Source: Bog-473 sp963781955 (GTDB lineage: Bacteria > Actinomycetota > Acidimicrobiia > Acidimicrobiales > RAAP-2). From it: DNA of 64,000 bases. Position 1 is the stretch's first letter. Every line of letters starts with the position of its first letter. Shown in pieces: positions 35,608 to 48,434 of this stretch. Where the stretch lies: positions 1,550,001 through 1,614,000 of the forward strand of contig CAWAHU010000001.1 in the NCBI GenBank assembly GCA_963781955.1. The letters run 5' to 3'. Position numbers and translations under genes: made by a program. A model generated the notes under the pieces. The model worked only from the letters and a program-made list of their open reading frames with translations. It was not told where the DNA came from and searched no databases.

Positions 35608-36245
35608 CAAGAATCCTCCGGGTCCGGGTTCGCGGCGCGGTGCGCAGCCGCTCGGGTCCGTTCGACTATAGCCGCCAGGTCGGCCACAGCCTGCGCGAGG
35701 TCGTCGTTGACCACCGTGTGAACTGCGATTTCGCGCCCGCGCTCGATCTCGGCGCGACCGAGCTCCACCCTCCGGCGGACATGCGCCTCATCGTCGCCCC
35801 GCCCGGCCAGCCGTTCGGCTTGCACCTCGGACGACGGCGGGAGGAGAAGGATCACCGTCGCGTCGGGTCGCCGGGCCAGGACCTGCTCAGCGCCCTGGAC
35901 GTCGATCTCGAGCAGCACGTCGGCCCCGGGTGGCGGGTCAGGCACCGGCGTCCCCATCAGGTTGTCCAAGAACTCGGCCCACTCGAAGAAGCGTCCCTGG
36001 GACGCTGCCTCCTCGAAGGTCGGGCGGTCCACGAACACGTAGGCCCCGCGCTCGCGCTCGCCCGGGCGAGCGGGGCGGGTGGTCCAGCTGCGGCTCAGCC
36101 ACAGCGAGGGGTCGCGGGCGACCAGCTGGTCGGCCACGGTGCCCTTGCCGGCCCCACCGGGGCCGATCAGGACGAAGATGCGCGGCTCGTCGCCGCCGGG
36201 CTCAGCGCGCAGTCTCTTTGAGCAGCGCCTCGCGCTGCTTGGCAC
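35607..36245 (-). CDS. gmk: Guanylate kinase
   Basis: Phosphorylates GMP to GDP. P-loop GPGGAGKGT, GMP-binding SRSWTTRPARPGE and lid region RGRDD-type helix are all present. The GTG at 36245 gives 212 residues and overlaps mihF by 44 bases. No ATG, GTG or TTG lies closer to the conserved start, so the true start could instead be a CTG near 36210. The order mihF-gmk-rpoZ-coaBC-metK-priA is typical of actinobacteria. Confidence 0.95.
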   Translation of the reverse strand: MPSSARRCSKRLRAEPGGDEPRIFVLIGPGGAGKGTVADQLVARDPSLWLSRSWTTRPARPGERERGAYVFVDRPTFEEAASQGRFFEWAEFLDNLMGTPVPDPPPGADVLLEIDVQGAEQVLARRPDATVILLLPPSSEVQAERLAGRGDDEAHVRRRVELGRAEIERGREIAVHTVVNDDLAQAVADLAAIVERTRAAAHRAANPDPEDS

Positions 36246-36519
36246 CGAGCCCCTGCAGCCGGCGGCTGTCGCTGATGCCCACGGTCTCCATCAACCGGCG
36301 GGCCTTCACCTTGCCCAAACCCGGAAGGGACTCGAGCACGGAGACGACCTTCATCTTGCCGATGGTCTCGTTGGTGTCGGCCTCGTCAAGGAGCTGCGAC
36401 AGGCTCAAGGTGTTCATCTTGAGCTTCTCCTTGACCTCGGCCCGCTCGCGGCGGACCTTGGCGGCCTTCTCGAGTGCAGCGGCGCGCTGCTCTGGGGTCA
36501 GTGCGGGAGGTTGCGGCAT
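36202..36519 (-). CDS. mihF: Integration host factor, actinobacterial type
   Basis: A 105-residue basic nucleoid protein, sIHF/mIHF family. The conserved core is MNTLSLSQLLDEADTNETIG, and the DNA-binding helix-two-turn-helix-like part is LPGLGKVKARRLMETVGI. The N-terminus is Ala/Lys-rich and helical. The ATG at 36519 is preceded by TATGGT and six bases, with no Shine-Dalgarno. Confidence 0.95.
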   Translation of the reverse strand: MPQPPALTPEQRAAALEKAAKVRRERAEVKEKLKMNTLSLSQLLDEADTNETIGKMKVVSVLESLPGLGKVKARRLMETVGISDSRRLQGLGAKQREALLKETAR

Positions 36520-36525
36520 GGCGAG

Positions 36526-36531
36526 ACCATA
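36526..36531 (-). promoter_or_regulatory. mihF -10 element
   Basis: TATGGT, six bases, then the mihF ATG. GTGAAT lies 17 bases further upstream and could be a weak -35. It gives the mihF-gmk-rpoZ-coaBC-metK unit its own start after pyrF. Confidence 0.55.
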
Positions 36532-36567
36532 GCGCCTCGGCCAGGGCGATTCACTTGTTTTCCCATT

Positions 36568-37407
36568 TCAGCCCATCACCCCCGCCAGTTCGCGGGACAG
36601 CTCCCGGGCTCGGCGCCTCAGCGCGGCGACGTCGGGCCCGGCCTGAAGCACCCCCCGTGAGCTGGCCGGCAGGACGGTCCCGGGGCGGCATCCGGCGAAG
36701 CGGCGGGCGACGTCGCTCGGCCCCGCACCCTGGGCACCCAGTCCGGGAGCGAGAATTGCCCCTCCCAGCTGGGATAACGCGAACGACGACGGTTCGAGCG
36801 TGGCACCGACCACGGCGCCCACGGTGCCGGTGGGCACCTCGGGCGAGCCGTTCAGTTCGGCGATCTCGGCCAGCAACATGTCCTCGACTCGGGCTCCCCC
36901 GGCCGTCACCGCCTCTTGGAGGCCCCGGCCCTCGGGGTTCGAGCTACGGGCCACCACGAGCACCCCCCGGCCGTTCGCCCCCGCCACGCGCACCAAGGGT
37001 GCCAGGGCGCCGAGGCCGAGGTACGGGTGGGCGGTCACCGCGTCGGCCGCAAGCGCGCTCGTGGCCCCGAGCCAGGCGTCGGCGTAGGCCTCGGCGGTCG
37101 AGTCGATGTCGCCCCGCTTCGCGTCCGCGATCACGAGGAGCCCCGCCGACCCGGCGTCGGAGATCAGGCGCTCCAGCTCGGCCATCCCGGAGGCGCCGTG
37201 ACGCTCGAAGAACGCCACTTGCGGTTTGACCACGGCCACGGCGCCGGCGAAGGCTTCCACACACGCGTCACAGAAGGACCGCAGGCCCGACGGGTCGTCG
37301 GGCAGACCCCACTCGCCGAGCAACGCCACCGAGGGGTCGATGCCTGCACACAGCGGCCCCACCTCCGCCACGGCGGCGGCCACCCTGTCTCCGAAGCTGT
37401 CAGCCAT
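36568..37407 (-). CDS. pyrF: Orotidine 5'-phosphate decarboxylase (type 2)
   Basis: Last step to UMP. Active-site VIADAKRGDIDSTAEAY carries the catalytic Lys and Asp pair. The sequence style and 279-residue length are those of the actinobacterial long form. I use the ATG at 37407, which overlaps the pyrD stop. The longer upstream frame belongs to pyrD. Confidence 0.96.
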   Translation of the reverse strand: MADSFGDRVAAAVAEVGPLCAGIDPSVALLGEWGLPDDPSGLRSFCDACVEAFAGAVAVVKPQVAFFERHGASGMAELERLISDAGSAGLLVIADAKRGDIDSTAEAYADAWLGATSALAADAVTAHPYLGLGALAPLVRVAGANGRGVLVVARSSNPEGRGLQEAVTAGGARVEDMLLAEIAELNGSPEVPTGTVGAVVGATLEPSSFALSQLGGAILAPGLGAQGAGPSDVARRFAGCRPGTVLPASSRGVLQAGPDVAALRRRARELSRELAGVMG

Positions 37408-38403
37408 TGCCTCCTCCTTCCCGCGACGATCCCACGGTGCCCCCGCCAGCGCCGGCACCGTGGCGCCCCCGGGCCCGCAGCTCGTCGGTCGTCGTGCCGT
37501 GGGCGTCGCACCAACGGGTCAGCTGACGGAGCACCTTCCACGGGGCACGCGGGTCACGGAAGGTCGCCGTCCCCACCTGTACCGCGTCGGCTCCGGCGAG
37601 CAGCAGCTCGACGGCGTCGCTCCCGCTGGCGACCCCGCCCACGCCGACGATGGGTGCGTCGGGGAAGGCGGCCCGGCACTCCCACACGGCGCGCACCGCC
37701 ACGGGGTGGACAGCCGCGCCGGACAGGCCGCCGCCGCCGGCGCCGAGGACCGGCCGTCCCGACTCGACGTCGAGCGCCAGCCCGAGCAGGGTGTTGACCA
37801 AGGTGAGGCCGTCGGCCCCACCCTCGAGGGCGCCCGCGGCGATCTCGACCACGTCGGGCACGTTCGGGCTCAGCTTGGCCCACCGCGGAAGGCCGCATGC
37901 CGTCGCCGCCATGACCCGGGACGTGGCCTCCGCCGAGTGGGCGAACATGCGCGACCGGTCCTCCACGTTCGGGCAGCTCACGTTCACCTCGACGGCCACG
38001 ATGCACGCCCCGGGCGTGGTGTCCGCAGCGTGCGACACCATCTCGGCCGCCCGGGCGTAGTCGGGCACCGAGCGGCCCCAGATGCTCACGACCACGCGCG
38101 CCCCGGCGTCCGCCAGCTGCGGGAGGTCCCGCTCGGCCCACGCGGCCACGCCGGGCCCCTGCAGGCCGACGCTGTTGAGCATCCCGGCTCCGACCTCGTG
38201 CACCCGGGGGGCGGCGTTCCCCGGCCACGGCTCCGCGGAGAGCGACTTGACCACCACCGCGCCCAGCTCTCCCAGGTCGCCGTAGGCGGCGAGCTCGGTC
38301 CCGTGCCCCGAGGTCCCCGACGCGGTGAGCACCGGGGTGGGGAGGGCCACGTCACCCACCCGCGTGGCGAGCGCCGTGGCGCCGCTCCCGCGGGCGGCGG
38401 GGC

Positions 38404-38407
<4 letters not shown>
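37400..38407 (-). CDS. pyrD: Dihydroorotate dehydrogenase, class 1 type
   Basis: FMN enzyme oxidising dihydroorotate to orotate. VNVSCPNVED and GVGGVASGSDAVELLLAGADAVQVGT are the FMN/orotate blocks. The SCPN sequence is that of class 1 enzymes rather than the SSPN of membrane class 2. It has 335 residues with a Gly/Ala-rich tail. The GTG at 38407 overlaps the carB stop. A partner pyrK is not in the operon. Confidence 0.93.
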
Positions 38408-41739
<3,332 letters not shown>

Positions 41740-41765
41740 GGCGGCGTGCTCCTCCTGCGCCCTGG

Positions 41766-42926
41766 TCAGCGCACCCCGGCGCCGGCGCCGGCGCGCGGGG
41801 ACGGGTGGGCCAGCATGAGGTCGCGGAACGCGCCGAACAGGTAGCGGGCATCATGGGGCCCCGGCGCGGCCTCAGGGTGGTACTGCACCGAGAAGGCCGG
41901 CGCCGTGCGGGCGCGGAAGCCCTCGATCACCCCGTCGTTCAGGTTCACGTGGGTGGTGTCCGCTCCGGGGATCGATCCGGCGGCGACCGCGTAGTTGTGG
42001 TTCTGGCTCGTGATCTCGACCACTCCGGTCTCGAGGCGCTGCACCGGGTGGTTCGCGCCATGGTGCCCGAACGGCAGCTTGTAGGTCGTACCCCCGAGCG
42101 CGGTGGCCAGGATCTGGTGGCCGAGGCAGATCCCGAAGATCGGCACCCGGCCGACCAGGTCGGCCACGGCGCCGGTCGGGCCGGGCAGCGCAGCCGGGTC
42201 ACCGGGCCCGTTCGAGAGGAACACCCCGTCAGGCTCGAGCGAAAGCACGTCGCCGGCGGGCGTCCGCGCCGGCACCACGGTCACGCTCCCCAGGCCGGTG
42301 AGCAACCGGACCATGGTCGTCTTCACCCCGAAGTCGTAGGCCACGATGCGCAGGCCGCTCGCCGCGCCGTCGCCCGTTCCCGGGTGGTTACGCACCTGGT
42401 GGGCGGTGACGCCCGAGACCAGGTCCAAGCCGTCGGTGCCCTGGGCCGCCGCCGCGGCGGCGCGCAGCTCGGCTTCGGGCGCCGTGCCGAAGGCGCACGG
42501 CACGGCGCCTGCGGTGCGCACGTGACGGGCCAGGCGCCTTGTGTCGACCCCGGTCATCGCCGGCACGCCGTGTCGTCGCAGGAACGGCTCGAGCCCTTCG
42601 GTGGCCCGCCAGTTGGAGGGCGCGTCGGCCAGGTCGCACACCACGACGCCGCCGCAGTGGGGCATATCGGCCTCGTCGTCCGCCGGATTGGTGCCGTAGT
42701 TGCCGATGTGCGAGCTGGTGAACGCGATGACCTGGCCGGCGTAGGACGGGTCGGTGATCACCTCCTGGTAGCCCGACATGGCGGTGTTGAAGACCAGTTC
42801 CCCGATCGCCACCGGCACGGCGGCCCCGGCCGCCTCCCCGGAGAACACGGCGCCCTCCGCGGTCACCAGCAGCGCCGACTCACGCCGCGCCCCGGGGGCG
42901 CTCTCCTGCGTCCCGCTCGCCGTCAC
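41766..42926 (-). CDS. carA: Carbamoyl-phosphate synthase small subunit
   Basis: Glutaminase subunit. Class-I amidotransferase nucleophile in FGICLGHQILATALGG, and the His/Glu pair in VQYHPEAAPGPHD. It has 386 residues. The GTG at 42926 overlaps the pyrC stop (GTGA). The open frame continues far upstream, but only as a shadow of pyrC. Confidence 0.97.
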   Translation of the reverse strand: MTASGTQESAPGARRESALLVTAEGAVFSGEAAGAAVPVAIGELVFNTAMSGYQEVITDPSYAGQVIAFTSSHIGNYGTNPADDEADMPHCGGVVVCDLADAPSNWRATEGLEPFLRRHGVPAMTGVDTRRLARHVRTAGAVPCAFGTAPEAELRAAAAAAQGTDGLDLVSGVTAHQVRNHPGTGDGAASGLRIVAYDFGVKTTMVRLLTGLGSVTVVPARTPAGDVLSLEPDGVFLSNGPGDPAALPGPTGAVADLVGRVPIFGICLGHQILATALGGTTYKLPFGHHGANHPVQRLETGVVEITSQNHNYAVAAGSIPGADTTHVNLNDGVIEGFRARTAPAFSVQYHPEAAPGPHDARYLFGAFRDLMLAHPSPRAGAGAGVR

Positions 42927-44244
42927 CGCTGCGCCACGCCGTCGATCACGACCGGCTCGCCGCGCAGCACGGTGTGGCGCACCGCGCCGGTGAACGCACG
43001 GCCGGCGTAGGGCGTGTTGCGGCTCCGGCTGGCCAGCTGTCCGGGGTCCACCAGGGTGGTCGAGCCCGGGTCGAACACGCACAGGTTGGCCGCCGCCCCC
43101 GGAGCCACTGGACCACCGTGTGCGCTGTGCCCGGCTCGGCGCTCGTCGCACGCCCTCAGCCGGGCGACCGCCGCCGGCCGCGCACTCAACAGGGCGAAGA
43201 TGCGCGCCCCGTCGAGGTGCGGCGCGAGGACTTCCCAGGCGATGGGCAGTGCCGTCTGCAAGCCGAGCATGCCCGGAGGGGCCTGGTCGAAGGGGACGTC
43301 CTTGGACTCCGGTGCGTGTGGGGCGTGGTCGGTCGCCACGGCGTCGATGGTGCCGTCGCACAAGCCGGCCACCACCGCGGCCACGTCCTCGTCGGTCCGC
43401 AGTGGCGGGTTCACCTTGAAGACGGGGTCGTAGCCCGCCACGGCCGCGTGCGTGAGCAGCATGTGGTGCGGGGCGGCCTCGGCCGTGACGGGCAGCCCCT
43501 CCGCCTTGGCCCGGCGCACCAGGTCGACCGAACCCGCCGTCGAGAGGTGCAAGAAGTGGACGCGGGCCCCCGTCAGGCGGGCCAGCGTCACGTCCCGCGC
43601 CACCATGACCTCCTCGGCGGCCGCCGGCACGCCCGGGAGCCCGAGGCGGCTCGACCAGCACCCCTCGTGCATGGCCCCGCCCCCGGCCAGCGACGCGTCC
43701 TCGCAGTGCTGGGCCAGGGTCACCCCGAGTCCCCTGGCGTAGTCGAGGGCCCGGCGCATGAGCGCCCCGTCCTGTACGCCCGTCCCGTCGTCGGTGAAGA
43801 GGGTCACCCCCAGCGCGGCCAGCTCCCCCAGCGGGGCCAGAGCCTCTCCGGCCCGACCCACCGTGATGGCCCCGGCCACCGCCACCTCGGCCACGCAGCC
43901 CGCGCCGATCGCCAGGACCTCGGCGGCTACGCCGGCGGAGTCGATGGGCGGCTCCGTGTTGGGCATGGCCACGATCGCGGTGAAGCCGCCGAGAGCGGCG
44001 GCCCGGGCACCGGACTCGATCGTCTCCGCCTCCTCGCGGCCGGGTTGGCGCAGGTGCGTGTGCAGGTCCACGAGCCCCGGGCCGACGAGGCAGCCGTCGG
44101 CGTCGAGCACCCGGGCCCCTCGGGCGCGTCCAGGGTCTGGTCGAGCGCGACCACGGTGTCGCCGGCCACGGCGACGTCGGCGCGCGCCTCCCCACCGGGC
44201 CCCACCACCGTGCCACCGCGAATGACCAGGTCGATCTCAGGCAA
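42923..44244 (-). CDS. pyrC: Dihydroorotase, interrupted by a one-base frameshift
   Basis: Zinc amidohydrolase that closes the dihydroorotate ring. DLHTHLRQPGREEAETI (metal His pair), FTDDGTGVQD and TDHAPH are intact. The first 45 residues (IDLVIRGGTVVGPGG, then LDAPEG) lie in another frame. Adding one G to the run at 44116-44119 joins them as EGARVLDADG and gives 440 residues. I use TTG at 44244 as start because GGAGGTG lies eight bases upstream. It overlaps the pyrB stop by eight bases. Confidence 0.92.
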
Positions 44245-45226
44245 CGGCCGGCACCTCCACGGCACCCGGCAGCTCTCCTCCGAGGAGGAGGAACAGGATG
44301 GCCATCCGCACCGCCACGCCGTTGGCCACCTGTTGGGTCACCACGGTGCGCGGCAGGTCCGCCACGTCCGAGGCGATCTCCACGCCGCGCACCATCGGGC
44401 CGGGGTGCGTCACGATGGCGTCCTCACCGAGCAGGGCAGCCCGGCGCGCCGTCAGCCCCCAGCCGGCCGTGTACTCCCGCAGGCTCGGCACGAAGGACCC
44501 GCTCCCTCGCTCGGCCTGCAGGCGCAGCAGCGAGACGACGTCGGCATCGGCCAGCGCAGCGTCGAGGTCGGGCGCCACCTCGACCGGCCAGCCAACGAGG
44601 GAGGGCGGCAGGAGGCTGCCGGGTGCGGCGAGGGTGACCCGGGCCCCGAGCGCGGCGTAGGCCAGGACCTCGCTCCGCGCCACCCGGCTGTGCCGGATGT
44701 CCCCCACGATCAGCACGCGCAGGCCCTCGAAGCACCCGACCCCGAGATCCTCGGGGGCAGCGCCCTTCCGCTCCGCCAGCACCTGGCGCACGGTGAAGCA
44801 GTCGATGAGCGCCTGCGTTGGGTGCTCGTGCCAGCCGTCGCCGGCGTTGACCACGTGCGCTCGCTCGACCCAGCGGGCCACCTGGTGCGGCGCGCCCGCC
44901 GAGGAGTGACGGATGATGACGGCGTCGATCCCCAGTGCCTCGACCGTCTCGACCGTGTCGCGCAGGCTCTCGCCCTTCTTCACCGACGAGCTGGCCACGG
45001 CCAGCGAGAGCACGTCGGCCGACAGGCGCTTGGCCGCGGTCTCGAAGGAGAGCCGCGTGCGGGTCGACTCTTCGAAGAAGAGCGTGGCCACGACTTTGCC
45101 CCGCAGGGTCGGCACCTTCGGCACCGTGCGCCGCTCCACCTCGGCGAACGCCTCCGCCACGCGCAGCACCTCGGCGATCCCACGCGAACCCAGGTCGGTC
45201 ACAGAGAGGAGATGCGGCGCGCTCAC
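44237..45226 (-). CDS. pyrB: Aspartate carbamoyltransferase catalytic subunit
   Basis: First committed pyrimidine step. FFEESTRTRLSFE carbamoyl-phosphate motif, HPTQALIDCFT and the aspartate-binding loop region are present. It has 329 residues. No pyrI is present. GTG start overlapping the pyrR stop. Confidence 0.97.
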   Translation of the reverse strand: MSAPHLLSVTDLGSRGIAEVLRVAEAFAEVERRTVPKVPTLRGKVVATLFFEESTRTRLSFETAAKRLSADVLSLAVASSSVKKGESLRDTVETVEALGIDAVIIRHSSAGAPHQVARWVERAHVVNAGDGWHEHPTQALIDCFTVRQVLAERKGAAPEDLGVGCFEGLRVLIVGDIRHSRVARSEVLAYAALGARVTLAAPGSLLPPSLVGWPVEVAPDLDAALADADVVSLLRLQAERGSGSFVPSLREYTAGWGLTARRAALLGEDAIVTHPGPMVRGVEIASDVADLPRTVVTQQVANGVAVRMAILFLLLGGELPGAVEVPAVA

Positions 45227-45795
45227 TTGTCCTCCAGGGTGCCGATCCAGACGCCGTCCTCACCGACGTCGACCATCTCCTCGCGCCGCGTCGGGAGGTT
45301 CTTGCCCACGTAGTCGGGCCGTATCGGCAGCTCGCGGTGGCCGCGATCGACCATGACGGCGAGCTGGATGGCGCGAGCCCGGCCGAAGTCGCTCAGGGCA
45401 TTGAGGGCAGCCCGGATGGTGCGTCCGGTGAACAGGACGTCATCGACGAGCACCACCACCCGGCCCGCCAGGTCGACCGGGATGTCGGTGACCGCCTCGG
45501 GCAGGACAGGGCGGAGCCCGATGTCGTCGCGGTAGAACGCCACGTCGAGGGTCCCGAGGTCGAGGTGGTCCGTGCCCTCGATCTGCCGCAGGATCTCGGC
45601 CATCTTGGCGGCGAGGGGGACGCCGCCCGTCTGCAGCCCCACGAGGACGACGTCGTGGACCCCCCCGTTGCGCTCCACGATCTCGTGGGACATGCGGGTC
45701 AGGGCACGCTGGACGTCGGCAGCGGAAAGCACCTGGGAGTGGGCCACGAACACGCCCCCGAGGGGCCGCGTATGACTGCGTTCGCGTTCGGCCAC
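45223..45795 (-). CDS. pyrR: Pyrimidine operon regulator PyrR
   Basis: UMP-dependent RNA-binding regulator with residual uracil phosphoribosyltransferase activity. PRPP loop VVLVDDVLFTGRTIRAAL is intact, and the N-terminal basic surface residues that bind RNA lie in a usual context. It has 190 residues. The GTG at 45795 has a strong AGGAGGAG four bases upstream. It probably controls its own operon through the site at 45811-45830. Confidence 0.96.
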   Translation of the reverse strand: MAERERSHTRPLGGVFVAHSQVLSAADVQRALTRMSHEIVERNGGVHDVVLVGLQTGGVPLAAKMAEILRQIEGTDHLDLGTLDVAFYRDDIGLRPVLPEAVTDIPVDLAGRVVVLVDDVLFTGRTIRAALNALSDFGRARAIQLAVMVDRGHRELPIRPDYVGKNLPTRREEMVDVGEDGVWIGTLEDK

Positions 45796-45810
45796 TGCTC
45801 CTCCTGCCGT

Positions 45811-45830
45811 GTGAGCCTCACCGGACTCAC
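45811..45830 (-). promoter_or_regulatory. PyrR RNA-binding hairpin in the pyr leader
   Basis: On the transcript, GUGAG and CUCAC enclose UCCGGUGAGG, and positions 45827-45814 read AGUCCGGUGAGGCU. This matches the PyrR consensus ARUCCNGNGAGGYU at every position. It ends six bases before the pyrR ribosome binding site (45798-45805), so PyrR binding could block translation rather than drive a terminator switch. Confidence 0.8.
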
Positions 45831-45850
45831 TTCACGGTCAGGACCCGACT

Positions 45851-46249
45851 CTAGCGCGACGAGATGTCGGCGGAGACGGTCGAGAGGATGCCGTTGACGA
45901 ACCGGCCGGACTCGTCGGTCGAGTAGGCCTTGGCAAGCTCGACCGCCTCGTCGATCACGACCGCCGTGGGCGGCCCGCCCGGGTCGAGGAGCTCGCCCAC
46001 GGCCAGCCGCATCACGATGCGGTCGACCACGGCCATGCGCTCGAGTGGCCACCCCACCGACGCGGCAGCGATGCGGCGGTCGGCCTCCTCGCGGGTCGCC
46101 GCCGCCTGCTCGACCAGGCGCTGGACGTAGGCGTCGGGCGCCACGGGCAGTCCGGCCACCACCTGCCGGGGGTCCTCCCCCTTGAGCTCGGCCTCGTAGA
46201 GCAGCGACAGCGCGCGTTCTCGCTGCTGGTGGCGGGGGGCGTCAGGCAC
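45851..46249 (-). CDS. nusB: Transcription antitermination protein NusB
   Basis: All-helical protein of 132 residues that binds boxA with S10. RERALSLLYEAE and the C-terminal DEAVELAKAYSTDESGRFVNGIL block are characteristic. Its target boxA lies in the rRNA leader at 1846-1872. GTG start, 47 bases after efp. Confidence 0.96.
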   Translation of the reverse strand: MPDAPRHQQRERALSLLYEAELKGEDPRQVVAGLPVAPDAYVQRLVEQAAATREEADRRIAAASVGWPLERMAVVDRIVMRLAVGELLDPGGPPTAVVIDEAVELAKAYSTDESGRFVNGILSTVSADISSR

Positions 46250-46296
46250 GGGTTGCGGTCTCGGACGGCGATGGGAGCCGGTTGACGCCGGTGCCC

Positions 46297-46857
46297 TCAG
46301 GCCCGGGTCAGGTAGTCGCCGCTGCGGGTGTCGACCTTGATCACGTCGCCGGTGTTGACGAAGAGCGGCACCTGGACGAGCAGGCCCGTCTGGAGCGTGG
46401 CGGGCTTGCGGGCGCCCGACACGCGGTCGCCCTGGATCCCCGGCTCGGTCTCGGTCACGGTCAGCTCGACGGCGGCCGGCAGGTCGACCCCCACGATCTC
46501 ACCGTTGTACATCTGCAGGTTGGCCTCGTCGCCTTCCTTCAGGTAATCGGGCGCGTCGCCGAGCAAGTCGGGCGAGGCGGTCATCTGCTCGTAGCTGGTG
46601 GTGTCCATGAACACGAAGTCGGCGCCATCGCGGTAGAGGAACTGCATGTCACGCTTCTCGATGATCGCCTGCTCGAGCTTCTCGTCGGCCCGGTACGTCC
46701 GCTCGATCACCGCCCCGCTTCGTATGTTCTTGAGCTTGGTGCGCACGAAGGCGCCCCCCTTGCCCGGCTTGACGTGCTGGAACTCGACGACGCTGAACAG
46801 GCCCTCGGGGAGGTCCAGGCTCATGCCGTTCTTCAGGTCATTGGTCGAGACTGCCAT
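46297..46857 (-). CDS. efp: Elongation factor P
   Basis: Relieves stalling at polyproline. Three OB-like beta domains, and the tip loop KPGKGGAF carries a Lys at the position modified in other bacteria. It has 186 residues. The ATG lies inside the last 20 bases of the peptidase gene. Confidence 0.98.
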   Translation of the reverse strand: MAVSTNDLKNGMSLDLPEGLFSVVEFQHVKPGKGGAFVRTKLKNIRSGAVIERTYRADEKLEQAIIEKRDMQFLYRDGADFVFMDTTSYEQMTASPDLLGDAPDYLKEGDEANLQMYNGEIVGVDLPAAVELTVTETEPGIQGDRVSGARKPATLQTGLLVQVPLFVNTGDVIKVDTRSGDYLTRA

Positions 46858-47986
46858 GGATGTCCTTTGTGAATCGGGTCAGGGGGCGGGCGCCGTCATC
46901 GGTCACGACGAGCGTGTCCTCCACGCGGACGCCGCCATGCCCGGGAAGGTAGACACCGGGTTCGACGGTCACGACGAAGCCAGGGGCGAGGATAGCAGTG
47001 CCCAGCTGGCTGACCGTGGGCGCCTCGTGGATGTCGAGGCCGACACCGTGGCCCGTCCCGTGCTCGAAACGCTCCGCCCAGCCGGCGTCCGCGATGATCC
47101 CGCGGCACACGTCGTCCACCTCCTTGACGCTCACACCCGGGCGGACGACAGCGGCGCCGGCGGCCTGGGAGGAGGTGACGACGTCGAAGACGCGGGCCAA
47201 CTCGCCCTGGGGCTCGGCGTCCACGCAGAACGTGCGCGTCATGTCGGAGCGGTATCCCTCGAAGATCGCGCCGAAGTCGACGACCACAGGGTCCCCTACC
47301 TTGATCCGCCTCGATCCGGGCCGGTGGTGGGGCTTGGCCGAGTTCTCACCGGCGGCGACGATGGTCTCGAACGCCGTGCCCTCGGCCCCGCCCCGCCGCA
47401 TGGCCGAGTCGAGCTCGAGCGCGAAGTGCTCCTCGGACACCCCCTGGCCCAAGAGCGGGAGCACCTCGAAGAGGGCGCCGTCCGCGATGGCGGCCGCCCG
47501 CTCCATCCTCGCCACCTCCGCCGCGTCCTTGCGCTCCCGCAGGGCCTCGACCACGTTGGACGTGGCGACCAGCCGCTCGCCTCCGAGGAGATCGGCCCAG
47601 GTGCGCTGGGAGCTCCAGCTGACGTGGTCCGCCTCCAGCCCGATGTGGTCCCGCCCCGTCCCCTCGAGGACGGCTTGCGCCGCCTGGCGTTGCTCCGCCG
47701 CAGAGCCGATGACGATCTCGACCTCACCGCCGGCGCCCGCCTCTGCCACCTGCTCGGCCGACTGGGTGCGGTACCGCCCGTCCGTCGTGAGAAGCGCGCC
47801 GTCCCGCGTCACCGAGAGCACGCCGGCTGACCCGGTGAAACCCGTCAGGTACCTGACGTTGGCCAGGGTGGTGACGACCAACGCCTCGATCTCGTGCTCG
47901 TCGAAGCCGGCGCGCAGGCGGTCCAGTCGCCCCGAGACGGTGAGGGGCGGCAACGGCGTGGGCGGAGGACTGTACGGGTTGGCCAT
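46838..47986 (-). CDS. pepP: Xaa-Pro aminopeptidase (M24)
   Basis: Creatinase-fold metallopeptidase. Metal ligands appear in VVDFGAIFEGYRSDMTRTF (two Asp), HGTGHGVGLDIHE (His) and VTVEPGVY (Glu). It has 382 residues. Could equally be named pepQ. The order aroQ-pepP-efp-nusB is conserved in many Gram-positives. Confidence 0.93.
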   Translation of the reverse strand: MANPYSPPPTPLPPLTVSGRLDRLRAGFDEHEIEALVVTTLANVRYLTGFTGSAGVLSVTRDGALLTTDGRYRTQSAEQVAEAGAGGEVEIVIGSAAEQRQAAQAVLEGTGRDHIGLEADHVSWSSQRTWADLLGGERLVATSNVVEALRERKDAAEVARMERAAAIADGALFEVLPLLGQGVSEEHFALELDSAMRRGGAEGTAFETIVAAGENSAKPHHRPGSRRIKVGDPVVVDFGAIFEGYRSDMTRTFCVDAEPQGELARVFDVVTSSQAAGAAVVRPGVSVKEVDDVCRGIIADAGWAERFEHGTGHGVGLDIHEAPTVSQLGTAILAPGFVVTVEPGVYLPGHGGVRVEDTLVVTDDGARPLTRFTKDIHGSLDQ

Positions 47987-47993
47987 GTCGTGC

Positions 47994-48434
47994 TCAGGGT
48001 CCTTTCAGGAGTGCCGCAACGGCGTCGACGGCGAGCTCGTAGCCGAGACCCCCGAACCCGGCGACCACCCCCGACGCCACCGGCGCCAGCACCGAGGTGT
48101 GGCGGAAGGGCTCCCGGGCGGCGGGGTTGGAGATGTGCAGCTCGACGACCGGGCCCTCGAACGCGGCCACCGCGTCGTGGAGCGCCCACGACGTGTGGCT
48201 GAGCGCTCCCGCGTTCACGACCAGCGCCGCGGCCCGGCCGCGGGCGGCGTGCACCGCGTCGAGGAGGTCCCCCTCGTGATTGGTCTGCAGGTGCTCGAGC
48301 TCGAGCCCGTGGCGTGCGGCCGTCCGCTCGGCCCGGGCCACGTGGTCGGCCAGCGTGTCGGTCCCGTAGACGGCCGGCTCGCGCTCGCCGAGCAGGTTGA
48401 GGTTGGGCCCCGAGAGGAGTAGGACCAGGCTCAC
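47994..48434 (-). CDS. aroQ: 3-dehydroquinate dehydratase, type II
   Basis: Small dodecameric dehydratase of 146 residues. GPNLNLLGEREPAVYG carries the catalytic Tyr and Arg loop, and HISNPAAREPFRHTSV the His. Starts in a 4-base overlap with the aroB stop. Confidence 0.97.
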   Translation of the reverse strand: MSLVLLLSGPNLNLLGEREPAVYGTDTLADHVARAERTAARHGLELEHLQTNHEGDLLDAVHAARGRAAALVVNAGALSHTSWALHDAVAAFEGPVVELHISNPAAREPFRHTSVLAPVASGVVAGFGGLGYELAVDAVAALLKGP

